64,000 nucleotides of DNA from Nonomuraea turcica (GTDB lineage: Bacteria > Actinomycetota > Actinomycetes > Streptosporangiales > Streptosporangiaceae), in NCBI RefSeq assembly GCF_030718205.1, contig NZ_JAUZQF010000025.1, positions 1-64,000 of the forward strand, read 5' to 3'. Each line of letters opens with the position of its first letter. Position 1 is the first letter of the stretch. A model generated the notes under the pieces. That model was not told where the DNA came from and made no database searches. It saw only the letters and a list, made by a program, of their open reading frames with translations. The translations under genes and the position numbers were made by a program. Shown here piece by piece: positions 62,023 to 64,000 of this stretch.

Positions 62023-63327
62023 GTGGCGTTGCGTGTGGCGGTCATCGGGTCGGGCCCCGCCGGGATCTACACGGCCGAGGCACTGGTCAAGCAGTCCGCG
62101 GAGGCCGTGCGGGTCGACGTGCTCGAACGGCTGCCGACCCCGTACGGGCTGGTCCGGTATGGCGTCGCGCCCGACCACACGTCGATCAAGTCGATCGCCA
62201 ACTACCTGCGGAAGGTGCTGGAGCTGCCGGAGGTCCGCTTCCTCGGCGGCGTCACGCTCGGCCCGCACGTGTCCGTGGAGGACCTGCTCGGCCGCTACGA
62301 CGCGGTGGTCTACTGCACGGGGGCGATGGTCGACAGGAAGCTCGGCATCCCCGGCGAGGACCTGCCGGGGAGCGTGGCGGCGACCGACTTCGTCAACTGG
62401 TACTGCGGGCACCCCGACGTCGACCCCGGCATGTTCACGCTCGACACCTCCGAGATCGCGGTGATCGGGGTCGGGAACGTGGCCGTGGACGTCGTCCGCG
62501 TCCTGGCCAAGACCGCCGACGAGCTGCGCTCCACCGACGTGCCGCACGACGTGCTCCAGCGCCTGTCGGAAAGCCAGGTGAAGGCCATTCACATGGTGGG
62601 CCGGCGGGGCCCCGAGCACGCCAAGTTCACCCTCAAGGAGCTGCGCGAGCTGGGCGATCTGGCCAACGCCGACGTCTGCGTACGCCCGGACGAGGCCGTG
62701 GTGCTCGGCGGCGACTTCCCGCGCCAGGTCCAGGGCAACATCAAGGTTCTGCAGTCGTGGGCCGCGCGCGAGCCCGTCGGCCGGGCGCGCCGCCTCGACG
62801 TGCGGTTCTGGCTGCGGCCCGTGGAGATCCTCGGCACCGAGCGGGTGGAGGGGCTCAAGCTCGAACGCACCCGGCTGTCGGAGGAGGGCCGCGTGGTGGG
62901 CACGGGCGAGTTCGAGACACTGCCGGTCGGGATGGTGTTGCGGTCGGTCGGCTACCAGAGCGTGCCGCTGCCCGGGGTGCCGTTCTCCGAGCAGACCATG
63001 ACCGTCCCGAACGAGGCCGGGCGGGTACGCGACCGCGAATACGTGGCAGGCTGGCTCAAACGCGGGCCCACAGGAGTGATCGGCACCAACAAGTCCGACG
63101 CCGCCGAGACGGTCCGTACACTGCTTGCCGATCTGGAAGGGCGCGAACGTGTTGATGACGGCGAGTCGATCGACGTGCTGCTGGCGGAGCGGGGGATACG
63201 ACCGGTGACCTACCAGGAGTGGCTGGCGATCGAGGCGGCCGAAGCCGAGCTGGCCAGGTCGCTCGGCCGCGGCGAGCGGGTAAAGCTCGTCGGGCTGGAG
63301 GCCATGCTCCGGGCGTGCCGTGTCTGA
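62023..63327 (+). CDS. FprA-like NADPH-ferredoxin/adrenodoxin reductase
   Basis: A 434-residue FAD- and NADPH-binding reductase starting at GTG, with AGGAGG four bases upstream. The FAD motif is VAVIGSGPAGIYTAE (G9-x-G11-x-x-G14); PTPYGLVRYGVAPDH is diagnostic for adrenodoxin-reductase-type enzymes; NADPH binding is in VIGVGNVAVDVVRVL and the C-terminal region has GWLKRGPTGVIGTNKSDA. It probably donates electrons through ferredoxin to a P450 or oxygenase, perhaps the LLM protein. It overlaps the next gene by 8 bases. Confidence 0.93.
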   Translation: MALRVAVIGSGPAGIYTAEALVKQSAEAVRVDVLERLPTPYGLVRYGVAPDHTSIKSIANYLRKVLELPEVRFLGGVTLGPHVSVEDLLGRYDAVVYCTGAMVDRKLGIPGEDLPGSVAATDFVNWYCGHPDVDPGMFTLDTSEIAVIGVGNVAVDVVRVLAKTADELRSTDVPHDVLQRLSESQVKAIHMVGRRGPEHAKFTLKELRELGDLANADVCVRPDEAVVLGGDFPRQVQGNIKVLQSWAAREPVGRARRLDVRFWLRPVEILGTERVEGLKLERTRLSEEGRVVGTGEFETLPVGMVLRSVGYQSVPLPGVPFSEQTMTVPNEAGRVRDREYVAGWLKRGPTGVIGTNKSDAAETVRTLLADLEGRERVDDGESIDVLLAERGIRPVTYQEWLAIEAAEAELARSLGRGERVKLVGLEAMLRACRV

Positions 63328-64000
63328 CGAGCGTACGAGTGCGGGTGCGGTGCCACCCGGATTCACGGAGGTCTACCGGGCTCAGCAGGCCCGGTTCCCG
63401 ATGCCGGAGCCGGGGTGGCAGCCGGTCCACACGGTCTACGTGCCCGCCGACCGGTTCTCCGCCCGCACGGTAGCCGACTGGCGCGATCAGGCGTTGTCCC
63501 TGGTCAAGGCGCATCTGGGCGGCCCTGACGAGCTGGCGGAAGTGTTCGGCGTGCCCGGGCGGCTCGCCGCCTCTGTACAGGAGCTGGTCCTGCGTAAGCT
63601 CGCGCACGAGCCGATCGAGGACCTGCGCGTCGACTTCGAGGACGGCTACGGCGTGCGGCCCGACCCGGTCGAGGACGGGCACGTGGAGCAGGCCGCCGAG
63701 GCGGTGGCCGCGCTGCACGCCGCCGGGGCGTTGCCGCGGCGGTGGGGGCCGCGGGTGAAGTCGTTCGCGGACGGGGATCCCGGGCGGTCGGTGCGCACGC
63801 TCCGCGGGTTCGTCACGGGGGTGGTCGCGCGGGCCGGGGAGTTGCCCGCCGGGTTCACGGTGACGTTCCCGAAGGTGCTGATGGAGGAATACCTGTCGCA
63901 GTTCGCGGGCGTGCTGGAGCAGTTGGAGGCCGAGGCCGGCGGGCCGCTCCGGTTCGAGATGCAGGTGGAGGCTCCGCAAACGCTGCCGTTCCTGCGTGCC
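63320..64000 (+). CDS. Aldolase/citrate-lyase-like protein (DUF6986 type), 3' end outside window
   Basis: A GTG start at 63320 opens a frame that is still open at the window end (227 codons visible). WQPVHTVYVPADRFSARTVADW, LRVDFEDGYGVRPDPVEDGHVEQA and TVTFPKVLMEEYLSQFAGVL match the HpcH/HpaI-like DUF6986 family. The acidic FEDGYG resembles the metal/substrate-binding part of citrate-lyase-type barrels. Function is unknown; it overlaps the reductase stop by 8 bases. The C-terminal part is not visible. Confidence 0.75.
   Translation, partial: MSDERTSAGAVPPGFTEVYRAQQARFPMPEPGWQPVHTVYVPADRFSARTVADWRDQALSLVKAHLGGPDELAEVFGVPGRLAASVQELVLRKLAHEPIEDLRVDFEDGYGVRPDPVEDGHVEQAAEAVAALHAAGALPRRWGPRVKSFADGDPGRSVRTLRGFVTGVVARAGELPAGFTVTFPKVLMEEYLSQFAGVLEQLEAEAGGPLRFEMQVEAPQTLPFLRA

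Overview
The window is high-GC actinomycete chromosome. GTG and TTG starts are common, GC-rich Shine-Dalgarno sequences precede many genes, translational overlaps (ATGA/GTGA) are frequent, and the housekeeping blocks rimP-nusA-ylxR-infB-rbfA-nrnA-truB-ribF-rpsO-pnp and dapA-rnj are in actinobacterial order. The accessory content (FxSxx-type radical-SAM peptide system, tandem GntR regulators, MocR regulator, GAF-ANTAR protein, CGNR protein, very long Gly/Pro-rich IF2) fits the Streptosporangiales, for example a Nonomuraea-like organism. That assignment is an inference from gene style; no rRNA is present.

Layout. 1-5.4 kb: a transposase tail, DUF5946 and DUF402 proteins, a NarL-type two-component pair (minus strand), and a TnpB-like RuvC nuclease gene without the usual zinc ribbon. 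5.4-7.8 kb: an ABC-2 exporter with one ATPase and two related permeases, closed by a strong bidirectional terminator. 7.9-11.1 kb: GNAT, dapA and rnj (RNase J). 11.5-15.4 kb: a UTRA-type GntR regulator, RadC, a gene-poor stretch, a small conserved hypothetical protein, and two duplicated double-winged-helix GntR proteins. 15.5-21.1 kb: ferritin-like diiron protein, EamA transporter divergent from a MocR regulator, CGNR zinc-finger protein, GNAT and menA.

21.3-34.7 kb is the most unusual region. It holds a GAF-ANTAR regulator, a KAP-family NTPase, a second P-loop protein whose Walker lysine is arginine, a membrane-anchored ATPase, an FxsB-like cyclophane-forming radical SAM/SPASM enzyme, an NB-ARC/TPR protein (FxsT-like), a 57-residue precursor peptide ending in F-S-N-S-I, a second STAND NTPase with TPR-like repeats, and an MFS transporter. 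I read it as a ribosomally made, radical-SAM-modified peptide system wired to several signalling NTPases, possibly for conflict or stress sensing and export.

35-55.5 kb is mostly housekeeping on the minus strand: proS, rimP, nusA, ylxR, infB, a DUF503 protein, rbfA, nrnA, truB, ribF, rpsO, pnp, an M16 peptidase and dapB. A TRM11-like methyltransferase points the other way between truB and ribF. A roughly 330-bp tract of short degenerate repeats lies between the M16 gene and dapB. Two ferritin-like proteins, one a lipoprotein, lie beside proS.

55.5-64 kb carries acyl-CoA-type catabolism: a short acyl-CoA dehydrogenase, then an LLM flavin oxidoreductase, a PaaK-like protein, a FadD3-like CoA ligase, a truncated adenylating enzyme, an FprA-like NADPH-ferredoxin reductase and the start of an aldolase-like gene. 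The first two promoters share a CAAGC-N4-GCTTG inverted repeat, so one TetR-type repressor encoded elsewhere may control both. Three genes in the window (MocR, menA, TRM11-like) carry short tandem duplications that straddle their stop codons.
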